DNA of 64,000 bases from Microvirga vignae. GTDB taxonomy: Bacteria > Pseudomonadota > Alphaproteobacteria > Rhizobiales > Beijerinckiaceae. Of the stretch, positions 35,060-44,937 are shown piece after piece; positions within the stretch are counted from its first letter, which is position 1, and every line of letters starts with the position of its first letter. The notes beneath the pieces are model-generated. The model saw only the letters and a list, made by a program, of their open reading frames with translations, searched no databases and was not told where the DNA came from. The stretch covers positions 1 to 64,000 of the forward strand of contig NZ_LCYG01000019.1 in assembly GCF_001017175.1 (NCBI RefSeq). The letters run 5' to 3'. A program made the position numbers and the translations under genes.

Positions 35060-36379
35060 TTACCGTTTCTGACCTGCTGCGAGGCGCCGCTCGACACCGA
35101 GCGAGTAGCGCGACATGCCGAAGCAGAAAATGAAATAGAACAGGGCTGCGAAAGCGTAGCCCGTCAGACCGATGGTGGGTGCGGCCCAGTTCGGATCGAT
35201 GCGCGAGGCCTCGATCGTCTTGACCACATCGAAGATGCCGACGATCGCTACAAGGGACGTATCCTTGAACAGGCCGATGAAGGTATTCACGATGCCTGGG
35301 ATCACGATGCGCAGGGCTTGCGGCAGGATGATGAGGATCATCATCTGCGGGTAGTTAAGGCCCAAAGACATCGCGCCCTCGTACTGGCCCTTTGGCATGG
35401 CCTGAAGGCCGCCGCGCACCACCTCGGCCATGTAGGCGGAGGCGAAGAGCGCCGTACCGATGAGGGGGCGCAGCAGGCGGTCCACCGTCATGTCGCCCGG
35501 CAGGAAGAGCGGCAGCATGGTGTTGGCCATGATGAGCACGGTGATCAGCGGCACGCCACGCACGAACTCGATGAAGATCACCGAAGCCATGCGCACGATC
35601 GGCAGCTTCGAGCGCCGACCGAGGGCCAGGAGAATGCCGAAGGGCAGCGAGAACACGATGCCCACGGTAGCCACCAGCAGCGTCACGAGAATGCCGCCCC
35701 ACAGGGAGGTCGGCACATGACGCAGACCGAAATCGATATCCATCAGCGCGAGCGTGATGCCGATCACGGCGACGATGCCCCCTGCGATGATGAGCGCAGG
35801 CCGGAGCGACGTCTTGAGGATCGCTGCCACGAAAGCAAAGAGCGCAATCAGCAGAACTCCGAAGATCAGGAAGCCGATCCAGAAACGGCCGCTGAAATCC
35901 GAATTGCCGCCCGTCAGAAGGATGTAGGAGAGGATCGGGAACAGCCAGAAGAAATAGACTGCGCCCAGATCACGCCGCGGAGCCTTCAGCCACAGAAGCC
36001 AGCCCACGCCAATGGCCAGCAGTGCGAAGAAGATATCGACCCTCCAGCGCTCCGACACGGTGTAGGAGCCATATGTGAAGTAACCCAGCTTCTCGCGGAT
36101 GAAGGCCCAGCAGGCCCCCGTCTCGCTACCACCCATATCGGCGCGGCAGGCGGCACGGTCGGTGCCGCTCCAGACCGCATCAATGAAGAGAAACTTCACC
36201 AGGGGCGGAACGCTGACATAGAGGAGGTAAAACACCACCAGAGTCAGCAAGGTATTGAAGGGGCCGGAGAACAGGTTCTCACGAACCCAGGCAATGGGAC
36301 CGCGCGCGAGGTTGGGCGGAGGCAGTGCCTCCACCTGCTTGGCGCGGACGAAACGAGGAATATCGACGGTCGTGCTCAT
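35060..36379 (-). CDS. aapM: General L-amino acid ABC transporter permease AapM
   Basis: The 439-residue inner-membrane permease has about eight helices, with the HisM-type transport domain in the C-terminal half ([37 protein letters not shown], the EAA loop). The long N-terminal part with extra helices is specific to Aap permeases. It starts 9 nt after aapQ with AAGGA at good spacing. It pairs with AapQ to form the channel. Confidence 0.95.
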   Translation of the reverse strand: MSTTVDIPRFVRAKQVEALPPPNLARGPIAWVRENLFSGPFNTLLTLVVFYLLYVSVPPLVKFLFIDAVWSGTDRAACRADMGGSETGACWAFIREKLGYFTYGSYTVSERWRVDIFFALLAIGVGWLLWLKAPRRDLGAVYFFWLFPILSYILLTGGNSDFSGRFWIGFLIFGVLLIALFAFVAAILKTSLRPALIIAGGIVAVIGITLALMDIDFGLRHVPTSLWGGILVTLLVATVGIVFSLPFGILLALGRRSKLPIVRMASVIFIEFVRGVPLITVLIMANTMLPLFLPGDMTVDRLLRPLIGTALFASAYMAEVVRGGLQAMPKGQYEGAMSLGLNYPQMMILIILPQALRIVIPGIVNTFIGLFKDTSLVAIVGIFDVVKTIEASRIDPNWAAPTIGLTGYAFAALFYFIFCFGMSRYSLGVERRLAAGQKR

Positions 36380-36388
36380 CGGATGTCC

Positions 36389-37591
36389 TTACCGTTCGAC
36401 GATCGCCACACGGCGGTTGTAGATGTTCATCAGGGCCGAGGTCACGAGGCTGATCGTGAGATACACGCCCATGGTGATGACGACGACTTCGATAGCCTGA
36501 CCCGTCTGGTTGAGCACGGTGCCCATGAAGACCTGCACGAGATCGGGATAACCGATCGCAACCGCCAGCGACGAGTTCTTCGTCAGGTTGAGGTATTGGC
36601 TCGTCAGCGGCGGAATGATGACACGCATTGCCTGCGGGATGACCACGAGGCGCAGCGTCTGTCCGGGCTTCAGGCCAAGCGAGCCCGCAGCCTCCGTTTG
36701 TCCCTTCGAGACGGCCAGGATGCCGGCGCGCACCACCTCGGCGATAAAGGCCGCCGTATAGGTGGTGAGGCCGAGCAGGAGCGCCACGAACTCGGGAAGG
36801 ATCTGCATGCCGCCCGTCAGGTTGAAGGTACCCTTCCGCGGTAGCTCGAAGCTGATTGGGTTGGCGCCCATAATCGCGAGCACGATCCAGGTGAGGATCG
36901 GAAGGCCAAGGACAAGCCCCAGGGTCACGAGACCGACAGGAGATTGACGCCCGGTTCTCTCCTGCTGTGCCTTGGCCCAGCGGCGGTAAATGAAGCTGCC
37001 AACGAGGCCGATCACCAGCGCCGCCGGAATTGCCCACGCATCCGCCGTATAGACCGGGCGCGCCATGAACAGGCCGCGCGAGTTCAGGAAGAAGCCGGCT
37101 CCCATCTCGATGGAGTTGCGCGGCTGCGGCAGCGGTCCGAGCACAGCGATGTACCAGAACAGCAGTTGCACCAGCAGCGGGATGTTGCGCAGCGTCTCCA
37201 CGTAGACCATGGCGACCTTCGCCACCATCCAGTTCCTGGACAGGCGGGCAATGCCGATCAGGAAGCCGAGGATCGTGGTGAAGAAGATGCCAATGGCCGA
37301 CACGATCAGCGTGTTGAGCAGGCCGACGACGAAGGCATCGCCATAATCGGAGCCCGCCGCGCTGAACTGAATCAGCGTCTGGCTAATGTCGAAACCGGCG
37401 GTGTTGTTGAGGAAGCCGAACCCGGAGGCGATCTTCGCCCGCTGCAGGTTCTCGATGGCATTGGTGGCCGCTATCCAGAACAGATAGCCGACGATGGCGA
37501 CGAGAAGGACCTGATAAAACACTCCACGGACCTTCGGGTCGTAGAGAATTGATTTTTTAGGTGGCGATGTCTGGCTGACAACGGTCTGCAC
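36389..37591 (-). CDS. aapQ: General L-amino acid ABC transporter permease AapQ
   Basis: The 400-residue permease has about eight membrane helices and the EAA loop EVVRAGILAVSKGQTEAAGSLGL near residue 290. The N-terminus (VRGVFYQVLLVAIVGYLFWIA) and the 80-residue insertion are typical for AapQ. It lies downstream of aapJ, separated by a 139-nt gap with a strong hairpin, and just before aapM. Confidence 0.95.
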   Translation of the reverse strand: MQTVVSQTSPPKKSILYDPKVRGVFYQVLLVAIVGYLFWIAATNAIENLQRAKIASGFGFLNNTAGFDISQTLIQFSAAGSDYGDAFVVGLLNTLIVSAIGIFFTTILGFLIGIARLSRNWMVAKVAMVYVETLRNIPLLVQLLFWYIAVLGPLPQPRNSIEMGAGFFLNSRGLFMARPVYTADAWAIPAALVIGLVGSFIYRRWAKAQQERTGRQSPVGLVTLGLVLGLPILTWIVLAIMGANPISFELPRKGTFNLTGGMQILPEFVALLLGLTTYTAAFIAEVVRAGILAVSKGQTEAAGSLGLKPGQTLRLVVIPQAMRVIIPPLTSQYLNLTKNSSLAVAIGYPDLVQVFMGTVLNQTGQAIEVVVITMGVYLTISLVTSALMNIYNRRVAIVER

Positions 37592-37684
37592 TGAACTCTA
37601 TCCTCTGACGGCAGGCTTCATTGGCCGTCCCCCCATGTTCATGCAATTGTCGCTGCCATGAACGAGCGGCAGTTTTTGTTATTA

Positions 37685-37712
37685 GGGAGCGCCCGGGAAT
37701 CCGGACGCCCCC
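37685..37712 (-). other. Intergenic hairpin between aapJ and aapQ
   Basis: On the minus strand a 12-bp stem (with two G-U pairs) closes a 4-nt loop, 19 nt past the aapJ stop. It has no T-run. Hairpins at this place typically protect the binding-protein mRNA 3' end or cause partial termination, so that AapJ is made in excess over the permeases. Confidence 0.6.
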
Positions 37713-37730
37713 ATTCTCAAGAAGATCCGG

Positions 37731-38750
37731 TTAGCGGATCGGCATGCCGTACTGCAGGCCACCCTTCGTCCAGAGAGCGTTCTGGCCGCGCTTGATCTTC
37801 AGCTTGGAGCCTTCGCCGACGTTCTTCTCGAACACTTCGGCGTAGTTGCCCACGTGCTTGATGATTCGGTAGGCCCAGTCGTTGGTCAGACCGACAGCCT
37901 CACCGAACTTGCCCTCGGTGCCGAGGAGGCGCTTGATCTCCGGGTTGTCGGAGCCCTTCATCTGGTCGACGTTCGCCTTGGTCACGCCGAGCTCTTCGGC
38001 GTTCAGCATAGCATTATGCGCCCAGCGGACGATATCGCCCCACTGGTTGTCGCCGTGACGGACTGCCGGGCCGAGAGGCTCCTTCGAGATGATCTCGGGC
38101 AGAACGATATGATCGTCCGGAGCCGAAGCGCGCAGACGCTCGGCGTAGAGGCCCGAAGCGTCGGTGGTGAACGCGTCGCAGCGGCCGGCGTCATAGGCCT
38201 TGAAGGTCTCGTCCGAGGTGGCGAAGGCCACGACTTCGTACTTCATGTTGTTGGCACGGAAGTAGTCGGCGAGGTTGAGCTCGGTGGTGGTGCCCTGCTG
38301 GGTGCAGATCGAAGCGCCGTTCAGCTCCTTGGCGGAGGAGACGCCGAGCTTCTTGCGGACCATGAAGCCTTGGCCGTCGAAGTAGTTGATGGCCGGGAAG
38401 TCGAGGCCGAGCTGCGTATCGCGCGACATCGTCATGGTCGAGTTGCGGGACAGCACGTCCACTTCGCCCGACTGGAGCGCGGTGAAGCGGTCCTTAGCGG
38501 CGAGCGGGATGTAGCGCACCTTGCTCGGATCGTCGAAGATCGCTGCGGCGATAGCGCGGCAGAGGTCCACGTCGAGACCCGTCCAGTTGCCCTGGGCATC
38601 CGGCAGGCCGAAGCCGGCGAGACCGGTGTTCGAGCCGCAGGTCAGGAAGCCCTTCTGCTTTACGCTGTTCAGGGTTGCCTGCGCGGAAGCACCCGTCGCG
38701 AGCAGGCTCGCCGTCAGGCCGAAGGCAATCGAGATGAGAGCCTTTTTCAT
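37731..38750 (-). CDS. aapJ: General L-amino acid ABC transporter, periplasmic binding protein AapJ
   Basis: The 339-residue solute-binding protein has a signal peptide (MKKALISIAFGLTASLLATGASA) and the family-3 fold. Recognisable stretches are GFLTCGSNTGLAGFGLPDAQGNW, GLDVDLCRAIAAAIF and the ligand-binding region RNSTMTMSRD. It captures broad-specificity L-amino acids and delivers them to AapQM. ATG 38750 begins the signal peptide; the longer frame to 38831 has no support. It is the first gene of the operon and is divergent from metC. Confidence 0.95.
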   Translation of the reverse strand: MKKALISIAFGLTASLLATGASAQATLNSVKQKGFLTCGSNTGLAGFGLPDAQGNWTGLDVDLCRAIAAAIFDDPSKVRYIPLAAKDRFTALQSGEVDVLSRNSTMTMSRDTQLGLDFPAINYFDGQGFMVRKKLGVSSAKELNGASICTQQGTTTELNLADYFRANNMKYEVVAFATSDETFKAYDAGRCDAFTTDASGLYAERLRASAPDDHIVLPEIISKEPLGPAVRHGDNQWGDIVRWAHNAMLNAEELGVTKANVDQMKGSDNPEIKRLLGTEGKFGEAVGLTNDWAYRIIKHVGNYAEVFEKNVGEGSKLKIKRGQNALWTKGGLQYGMPIR

Positions 38751-38977
38751 GCTGGTATATTCTCCCAATAGTTCCATTCGGCTCGCCTGTTCTTTTATTC
38801 CCCCAGCCGAGCCACGGTCAGACCGTTCCACGCCGCATCGATCGAGGCGGCATCGGATCCATCACATTCCATGATTGATCACCGGTCAAGTCTTGATGGA
38901 ACGCTTTTTCTTCAGAGGGTTGACGCCAAGCCGCGCTCGGCCTCAGATCAAGCCCCCTTCAGCAAGCCCTTGAGCCG

Positions 38978-40162
38978 ATGTCCAAACTTCCTTCCAAGCC
39001 CGCCGACCTCGCAGAACGCACCCGCCTCGTTTACGCGGGCCGAGAGCCCTTCGAGCAACATGGTTTCGTGAACACGCCGATCTATCGCGGTTCCACGGTT
39101 CTCTACCCTACGACAGACGATCTGTTGCATCGGCGGGGCCGTTATTCCTATGGAACGAAGGGGACTCCAACCACCGAGGCGCTCGAAAAGGCCTGGACGG
39201 AAATTACCGGTGCGGCCGGCACGGTGCTAGCCCCATCGGGGCTTGCTGCCGTCACAGTTGCCCTCATGTCGTGCCTCAAGGCCGGCGACCACTTGCTGAT
39301 CACCGATTCCGTCTACCTGCCGACGCGGCAGTTCTGTAACGGGATGCTCAAAAAATTTGGTGTGGAAACCACCTATTTCGATCCGTCGATCGGCGCCGGA
39401 ATCGAAGCTCTGATGCGCCCGAACACGGCAGCTGTCTTTACGGAAGCACCCGGCTCCCAATCCTTCGAGATGCAGGACATCCCCTCCATCGCCGAGGTCG
39501 CGCACCGTCACGGGGCAGTCGTTCTCATGGACAATACCTGGGCGACCCCCCTGCTCTTCCCGCCCCATGAGCGAGGCGTCGACCTCGCCATCGAGGCGGG
39601 CACGAAGTATCTCAGTGGCGGCTCGGACCTTCTGCTCGGCATGGTCTCGGCCAATGAGCGCTGCTTCAAGGACCTGCGGGCGGCCTACGACGCCTTCGCC
39701 ATGTGCCCGGGGCCGGAGGATGTATTCTTGGGGCTTCGCGGCCTTCGCACCATGGCGCTTCGTCTGCGCGAGCATGAGAAGCAGGCCCTCGAGATGGCGC
39801 GTTGGCTCGCCGCCCGCCCCGAGGTGGCGCAGGTACTGCACCCGGCGCTCGAAACCTACCAGGGCCACGAGATTTGGAAGCGAGATTTCAAAGGCTCGTC
39901 CGGCCTCTTCTCCGTCATCCTCAAGCCATGTTCGGACAAGGCGCTGGCGGCGATGCTCGACGGGCTTGCCCTCTTCGGTATGGGCTACTCCTGGGGCGGA
40001 TTCGAGAGCCTCGTGATCCCGTTCAACTGTGCCAGCTACCGCACCGCGACGAAATGGGAGCCGAGCGGCCACGCGCTGCGTTTTCATATCGGCCTCGAGG
40101 ATCTCGAGGACCTCAAGCGCGATCTCGATGCGGGCTTCGCCCGTCTGCGGGAAACGGATTAA
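38978..40162 (+). CDS. metC: Cystathionine beta-lyase
   Basis: The 394-residue PLP enzyme splits cystathionine to homocysteine, pyruvate and ammonia in methionine synthesis. The PLP Lys is Lys210 in IEAGTKYLSGGSD, and the cofactor Asp lies in LMDNTWATP. The segments RYSYGTKGTPTTEALE and SGLAAVT fit the alphaproteobacterial MetC subgroup. I saw no SAM riboswitch in the 227 nt upstream. It converges with the LAB_N gene with a 4-nt overlap. Confidence 0.9.
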   Translation: MSKLPSKPADLAERTRLVYAGREPFEQHGFVNTPIYRGSTVLYPTTDDLLHRRGRYSYGTKGTPTTEALEKAWTEITGAAGTVLAPSGLAAVTVALMSCLKAGDHLLITDSVYLPTRQFCNGMLKKFGVETTYFDPSIGAGIEALMRPNTAAVFTEAPGSQSFEMQDIPSIAEVAHRHGAVVLMDNTWATPLLFPPHERGVDLAIEAGTKYLSGGSDLLLGMVSANERCFKDLRAAYDAFAMCPGPEDVFLGLRGLRTMALRLREHEKQALEMARWLAARPEVAQVLHPALETYQGHEIWKRDFKGSSGLFSVILKPCSDKALAAMLDGLALFGMGYSWGGFESLVIPFNCASYRTATKWEPSGHALRFHIGLEDLEDLKRDLDAGFARLRETD

Positions 40163-40506
40163 GTCGGCAGTTCCACCTCGGTTTCGGCCTTCTTCCGTGC
40201 CTCCCTCGCAATCAGCATGAGATTGCGGACATAGATGAAGACCGAGAGGGCTTGGCCTGAGATGATGACGATGTCGCGGCGGACGAATCCGTATATGAGC
40301 GTCATCAACCCGCCCGCGATGGACAGGAACCAGAAGCCCATCGGGATGACGCTCTTTTCCGCCTTCTCGCTCGCGATCCACTGCACGATGAAGCGGGCGC
40401 CGAAGACGAACTGCGCAAGTACGCCGAAGGCGGCCCAGAGGTCGAAACGGGCGATGACGATGTCGTAGAAGTACAATCCGATATCGTGGGACAGACGCAT
40501 CAGCAT
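40159..40506 (-). CDS. Lipid A biosynthesis N-terminal (LAB_N) domain membrane protein
   Basis: The 115-residue protein has about four helices and the LAB_N signature (PF07578): LAQFVFGARFIVQWIASEKAEKSVIP. That domain is found at the N-terminus of some LpxB proteins and alone beside lipid glycosyltransferases. Here it follows a GT2 and an ArnT-like gene, so a part in lipid-linked sugar synthesis or transport is likely. ATG 40506 overlaps the stop of the GT2 gene and has GGAAG upstream. Confidence 0.85.
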   Translation of the reverse strand: MLMRLSHDIGLYFYDIVIARFDLWAAFGVLAQFVFGARFIVQWIASEKAEKSVIPMGFWFLSIAGGLMTLIYGFVRRDIVIISGQALSVFIYVRNLMLIAREARKKAETEVELPT

Positions 40507-41237
40507 CAGAGAACTTCCTGGGCAACGGGCACACGGCGACGACGCCGGATCAGCCACCACACGCCGGCGAGATCGAGGATACCGACCCACAGGCGGTCGA
40601 AGAGGCCATAATTGGACTGGCCCGCATGACGGGGCCGGTCGACCACATCCACATGGGCGATCCGATAGCCCTCCCGCTTAACCAGGGCGGGCATGAAGCG
40701 GTGAAGAGCATCGAAATAAGGCAGGCGCAGATAGACGTCCCGGCGAAAGACCTTGAGTCCGCAGCCGGTATCACGGGTTCCATCCCTCAGAATGCGACCA
40801 CGCACACCGTTGGCAATTCGCGACTGCCAGCGCTTGGCGGCGCCTTTGCGTCCGACGCGCTGACCGGCGACCAGACCGATAGTCGTGTCTTCAAGAACGG
40901 CGGCCATCCGGGGAATGAAGGCCGGATCGTTCTGACCGTCGCCATCGAGGGTCGCGATGATCGGCGCGCGCGCCGCGTGGACACCGGTGCGCACCGCAGC
41001 GCTCTGCCCGCAGCTGACCTCGTGGCGAACGAGGCGCAGCCATGGCCTTGTGGCACGAGCGGCCAGCACCTGGTTCGCGGTGTCATCGGTCGAGCCGTCA
41101 TCGATGTAGATCACCTCGAAGGGGGAAAGGGGGGCGCAGGCGCGCTCGATCTCCTCCACGAGGGGCAGGATGTTCAAGGCTTCGTTCTTGACGGGCACCA
41201 CGACGCTCAGTCGCGGAACCGTATTAAAGTCGTTCAT
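40506..41237 (-). CDS. GT2 polyprenyl-phosphate glycosyltransferase
   Basis: The 243-residue enzyme has the GT-A fold of dolichol-phosphate mannosyltransferase-type proteins: SVVVPVKNEALNI, IYIDDGSTDDT, the metal-binding LDGDGQNDP and the GLKVFRRDVY stretch. It lacks the two C-terminal membrane helices found in ArnC, having only a short hydrophobic end. It would load a sugar onto polyprenyl phosphate for the GT39 enzyme encoded just upstream. The three genes form an operon. Confidence 0.87.
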   Translation of the reverse strand: MNDFNTVPRLSVVVPVKNEALNILPLVEEIERACAPLSPFEVIYIDDGSTDDTANQVLAARATRPWLRLVRHEVSCGQSAAVRTGVHAARAPIIATLDGDGQNDPAFIPRMAAVLEDTTIGLVAGQRVGRKGAAKRWQSRIANGVRGRILRDGTRDTGCGLKVFRRDVYLRLPYFDALHRFMPALVKREGYRIAHVDVVDRPRHAGQSNYGLFDRLWVGILDLAGVWWLIRRRRRVPVAQEVL

Positions 41238-41277
41238 CGATCAAGGGCCGCTCGGGGCCCCCTCTTGAGAGAAGAAA

Positions 41278-42996
41278 TCATGGGCAGCCGGAATCGACGG
41301 AATAGATGGCGATATCGACACGCTTCCCACTGTTGATATTGAAACCGGAAACGCGGGTCGAGAGCGCAGGAATGATGCCGTTCCGCTCATTCTCGGCTCG
41401 GAAATCGACTTCGAAGCGCTTGTCCACGAAGACGATGGAGCAGTCGCTCTGCTTCAGGAAAGCGGAAGCTTCAGCCCCGTTGTCCACCATCTCCAGCTTC
41501 GTGCCGACCAAGAATACGAGACTTGGTTCGCGGTAGCCCAGGGTGGCAACACGGACTTTGCCGGAGGGGAGCCCCTGCACCGCCTCGGCGAGCGTCGGCG
41601 AAATCTTGAGAGAGCGCAGGTCGAGCTGAGCGAAGCCAAACACACCGATCGACAAGCAGATTGCCGCCAGGAAGCCTGCCCAGAGGCAGCTCAGCATGCG
41701 GTTCCTGATGAAGAGCCACCACGCATAAAGCGCAATCACCGAGGCGACCGTCATGAACGGAAGGCCACGATAAGGCAGCGTTCCGTCGAAGGACCAGTTC
41801 GCCGCCGACAGGCCAATGGTCAGACCCACCGGAATGAAAGGGATAAGGACCGTCGCCAATTTCGCGGCGGGCCGGTGCGGCCCGACGAAGTGGCGGGAGA
41901 TCGCCATGACGGTCACGATCGCCACCGCCGGAAGCAGCGGCAGGGTATAATGCGGCAACTTCGTCGGAACCGCCTCGAAGACGAGCCAAGAGGGAACGAT
42001 CCAGGCGAGCGCGAAGGCGACCGGCTCCTCCTTACGGTGGATCCAGGCGAAGGGCACCGCGATGGCGGCAAGGATCGCGCCGGGCCAGAAGGTGGCGAAG
42101 AAGGAGAGCAGATAGAAGCCGGGAGGAGCCCAATGGTATTTCTGGGCCGTGCCGACCTTGCCCAGCATGTCGTGCCCCACCGCCTGCGAGTAGAAGGCGG
42201 TGCCGCTCCTGATGGCGATGGCGACGAACCAAGGCATTACAATAGCCAGGGTGAAGGCGAGGCCGAGCCAGGGTCTTAAGGTGAGCAGCCAGCGGGTCGA
42301 GCGCTCCTGATAGGAGAGAACGGCCGCCGCGAGGCCGGCGAACATCAGGACCAGCGGCCCCTTGATCAGGACTCCAAGGGCAAATCCGGTCCAGAAGATC
42401 AGCAGGGCCCGCCTCGGCAGAACCCCGGCACCCCGGCTCAAATAAGCCCGCGCCAAGCCGCCCATGACGGCGACCGAGCAGGCTGCCAACATGGCATCCG
42501 TCTTGGCGAGGCGCGCCTCGACCATGAGGATGACGCAAGTGGCCATCAGAGCGGCCGTCAGGAACGCCCCTCGTCTCCCGAAGAAGGCCAAAGCGGCCCA
42601 GTAGGTCAGCAGAACCGTCGCGATGGCACCGAAGAGAGACGGCAGGCGATAGAGCGCAATCGTAGTGCGCGCTTCAGGGATGCCGAGGGCCTCACCGATG
42701 GCAACGGTAGCACTCTGCATCCAGTAGATGCCCACCGGCTTCTTGTAACGCGCCTCGTCCTGGAAGCGGACATCGACGAAGTCGTGAGTCTCCAGCATCT
42801 GCTTGGAGGCCTGGGCGTAGCGCGGCTCATCCCGGTCCATAGGCTGGAGGGTGGTGAAGCCTGGCAGGAAGCAGGCCAGCGCCAGCAGCACGAGCACGGC
42901 GCAAAGCCTGGCATGGCTGCGCTCCACGAACCTGGTGAGTTGCTCCGCCGAGAAACGGCGCAAGGATAGATTCTGCTGGGCGACGGAACCGTCCAT
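41278..42996 (-). CDS. ArnT/GT39-family lipid glycosyltransferase
   Basis: The protein of about 572 residues has 11-12 membrane helices and a C-terminal periplasmic domain. The catalytic periplasmic loop after helix 1 reads PMDRDEPRYAQASKQML, followed by RFQDEARYKKPVGIYWMQ, the hallmark of ArnT-like enzymes. Such enzymes move a sugar (aminoarabinose in enterobacteria, galacturonic acid in rhizobia) from a polyprenyl carrier to lipid A or core. The sugar here cannot be told. I chose the ATG at 42996, with GGAG 7 nt upstream. It is the first gene of the three-gene operon. Confidence 0.88.
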   Translation of the reverse strand: MDGSVAQQNLSLRRFSAEQLTRFVERSHARLCAVLVLLALACFLPGFTTLQPMDRDEPRYAQASKQMLETHDFVDVRFQDEARYKKPVGIYWMQSATVAIGEALGIPEARTTIALYRLPSLFGAIATVLLTYWAALAFFGRRGAFLTAALMATCVILMVEARLAKTDAMLAACSVAVMGGLARAYLSRGAGVLPRRALLIFWTGFALGVLIKGPLVLMFAGLAAAVLSYQERSTRWLLTLRPWLGLAFTLAIVMPWFVAIAIRSGTAFYSQAVGHDMLGKVGTAQKYHWAPPGFYLLSFFATFWPGAILAAIAVPFAWIHRKEEPVAFALAWIVPSWLVFEAVPTKLPHYTLPLLPAVAIVTVMAISRHFVGPHRPAAKLATVLIPFIPVGLTIGLSAANWSFDGTLPYRGLPFMTVASVIALYAWWLFIRNRMLSCLWAGFLAAICLSIGVFGFAQLDLRSLKISPTLAEAVQGLPSGKVRVATLGYREPSLVFLVGTKLEMVDNGAEASAFLKQSDCSIVFVDKRFEVDFRAENERNGIIPALSTRVSGFNINSGKRVDIAIYSVDSGCP

Positions 42997-43123
42997 CAAT
43001 AACTCCAGGGGCGGACAAGCCTTTGCCGACAGGAAACCGGGCGGGATTATCCCACAAGGGCGCTGATGTCCCCCAAACCTGGCGGGAAGTCAAATTGACG
43101 GATGGTAGCGGCACGCGGAAGGT

Positions 43124-43147
43124 GCCTGGGGAGGCCCCTCCCCAGGC
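43124..43147. terminator. GC-rich perfect palindrome after the protease gene
   Basis: GCCTGGGGAGG (43124-43134) and CCTCCCCAGGC (43137-43147) form an 11-bp arm palindrome with a 2-nt centre. It lies 114 nt past the protease stop. There is no T-run, so termination is only probable. The rest of the 261-nt gap shows nothing else. Confidence 0.5.
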
Positions 43148-43260
43148 GATCCAGAAATCTCCGGCCTCGATCCTAAGCCCCTTGGGAAGCCACCCGATCA
43201 GGACCCGTGTCGCCGGTCCGGTCCTCCAACAGGCATAAAAGCTCACATCCCAGGAGGACC

Positions 43261-44643
43261 CTACACGATCGCAAAATCGGCAGAGGTCATCATCAGTTCC
43301 TTTGAGACTTGGGCGAACTGGACGGATGAGGCCTTCCCTGTTCCGTCTGCATCGTAATAGAGCCCGCCTTGAGCAGCATCGTAGACGATGCGGTCCGTTG
43401 AGTCATGGGCCTTAGCGCCTTTCCAGAAGGCTGCGGCCGAGAGCTTTCCGGCACTCCCCAAATTCGTGAACACCGCGTTTTCCAGATGGATCGTATCGTC
43501 TGCGACGGAGAAATCGACAAGCTGATCGCGGTTAGAGCTGCTGCTCGGTTTGGTATTGAAGAAGAAGATGTCCTTCCCCGCACCGCCCCAGAGCATATCG
43601 TTGCCCTCACGCCCATAAAGAAGGTCGGCGCCATTCCCCCCTTTGAGGCTGTTGGCTGCGGCGTTTCCCGTGATCACGTCATTACCCACGCCACCGTAAG
43701 CGTTTTCGATCAACGATCGGGGGTCGCCTCGATAAGTCAGGGCGTTCGCGATGTTGCCGCGCGCATCATGCCCCTCGCCTAGCTGAGCGATTTGTCCGGT
43801 CGAGAGACGGGACCACTCACCGGGACGCAGATCCACTTTGAGGTTCGTGACATACTTCGAGAAATCGTAGGTGTCGTTTCCACCGCCATCCCAAACAGTC
43901 ATGAAGATGCGGTTTTCGCCTGGGGTCTCCTGTCCGATGCCATTGATGAATTCCTGCCCGGTTGTCGGGCTCCAGCGATAGACCGTGTTGCCGGCATTGC
44001 TGGTGAAGTCCGCCCCATACAAGTATTGAAGGGCGGCGATGTCGTACATCATGAGAGATTGGGCATAGCCCCAGGGCTCGTTCTCCACATACTCGACGCC
44101 TGCGTCAACGTACGATCTGTAGGTGGTCGCTGAGAACTCCATGGAGTCATGGGCAGACGTCATGGCCCCAAAGACCTCAGTTTCGTGTCCGTGCTTCAGT
44201 CCCACGGAATGAAGGATTTCATGGATGAAGCCAAAATAAGCGTAGCTTCCCAGAACCGGATCATCGAACAAGCCGTTGGAGCGGCCGAACCAGGTATCTC
44301 CGCCTTCGTCGGCTGGTTCCGGAAGATATGACCAACCCGTCGACGGCGCATCCGAGCTGGCAAGCCGTAACGTTGCGTGAGTTGTGGATGTTTCCGTCAC
44401 CTCGGTGAAGGTCAGGTTGGTGACCGCGGCGATCATCGCGAAGACTTGGCGTGCAGCATCACGCTGGTCCTCGCTCAAGGCGGCAAAATTGTCCTGCGGC
44501 TCCCCGAACCTGTAATCCTCGCCGTAATATGATGCCCTGGTCGGGAAACTGTAGGTGAGATTCAAATCACTCCAGCGCGAACTCCAAAGAACGCCATCAA
44601 TATCCTGATTGCCTGTCGGCGCGACTGAAATTGTAGCTGCCAT
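43261..44643 (-). CDS. Serralysin-like (M10) secreted metalloprotease
   Basis: The 460-residue protein lacks an N-terminal signal peptide. The zinc motif is HEILHSVGLKH (His141, Glu142, His145, His151), with the Met-turn near residue 195 (SLMMYDIAALQYLYG). The peptidase C-terminal part binds calcium through RTX nonapeptides (GGVGNDVITGN, GGNGADLLYGREGNDMLWGG). RTX repeats and lack of a Sec signal mean type I secretion through an ABC/HlyD/TolC system. No ABC exporter gene is adjacent. ATG 44643 has AAGGA 6 nt upstream. Confidence 0.92.
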   Translation of the reverse strand: MAATISVAPTGNQDIDGVLWSSRWSDLNLTYSFPTRASYYGEDYRFGEPQDNFAALSEDQRDAARQVFAMIAAVTNLTFTEVTETSTTHATLRLASSDAPSTGWSYLPEPADEGGDTWFGRSNGLFDDPVLGSYAYFGFIHEILHSVGLKHGHETEVFGAMTSAHDSMEFSATTYRSYVDAGVEYVENEPWGYAQSLMMYDIAALQYLYGADFTSNAGNTVYRWSPTTGQEFINGIGQETPGENRIFMTVWDGGGNDTYDFSKYVTNLKVDLRPGEWSRLSTGQIAQLGEGHDARGNIANALTYRGDPRSLIENAYGGVGNDVITGNAAANSLKGGNGADLLYGREGNDMLWGGAGKDIFFFNTKPSSSSNRDQLVDFSVADDTIHLENAVFTNLGSAGKLSAAAFWKGAKAHDSTDRIVYDAAQGGLYYDADGTGKASSVQFAQVSKELMMTSADFAIV

Positions 44644-44883
44644 GCTTATCCTTAAAGAAATCCTCAAAGAAACCTTTGTTTTTAGAGCATGGCTTGGAGT
44701 TCAGATTGATACCTCATAAGTGGTAGAAGCGAATTTTCTCTAGAATTTAATTCAGGTGTTTAAGCAAATTTGTGCGACGCCTTAGCTTAATAGCTTACGC
44801 TGTGAAATTTACTGCTCTCGACGCCTCACTAAAATGCCAAGCTAATACCTCAGCCTGCCAGGATCAGAGGCAGAATTCTCGCA

Positions 44884-44908
44884 GGAACGTGTCCTGCACT
44901 ATTCAGTT
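44884..44908 (+). promoter_or_regulatory. EcfG-type promoter-like sequence (one mismatch) before rtcB
   Basis: GGAAC (44884-44888), 16 nt, AGTT (44905-44908) differs from the EcfG consensus at one base of the -10 box. It lies 29 nt upstream of the rtcB ATG at 44938. Confidence 0.45.
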
Positions 44909-44937
44909 TGACACCAGAGACGCACCTGAGAGCACAC

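Noticed and set aside
35054..36844. 596-codon plus-strand frame opposite aapM and aapQ
   Set aside because: The translation is extremely rich in His, Glu, Asp and Arg, typical of the reverse of membrane-protein codons.
38751..38977. SAM riboswitch upstream of metC
   Set aside because: I looked for SAM-II-like conserved segments and saw none.
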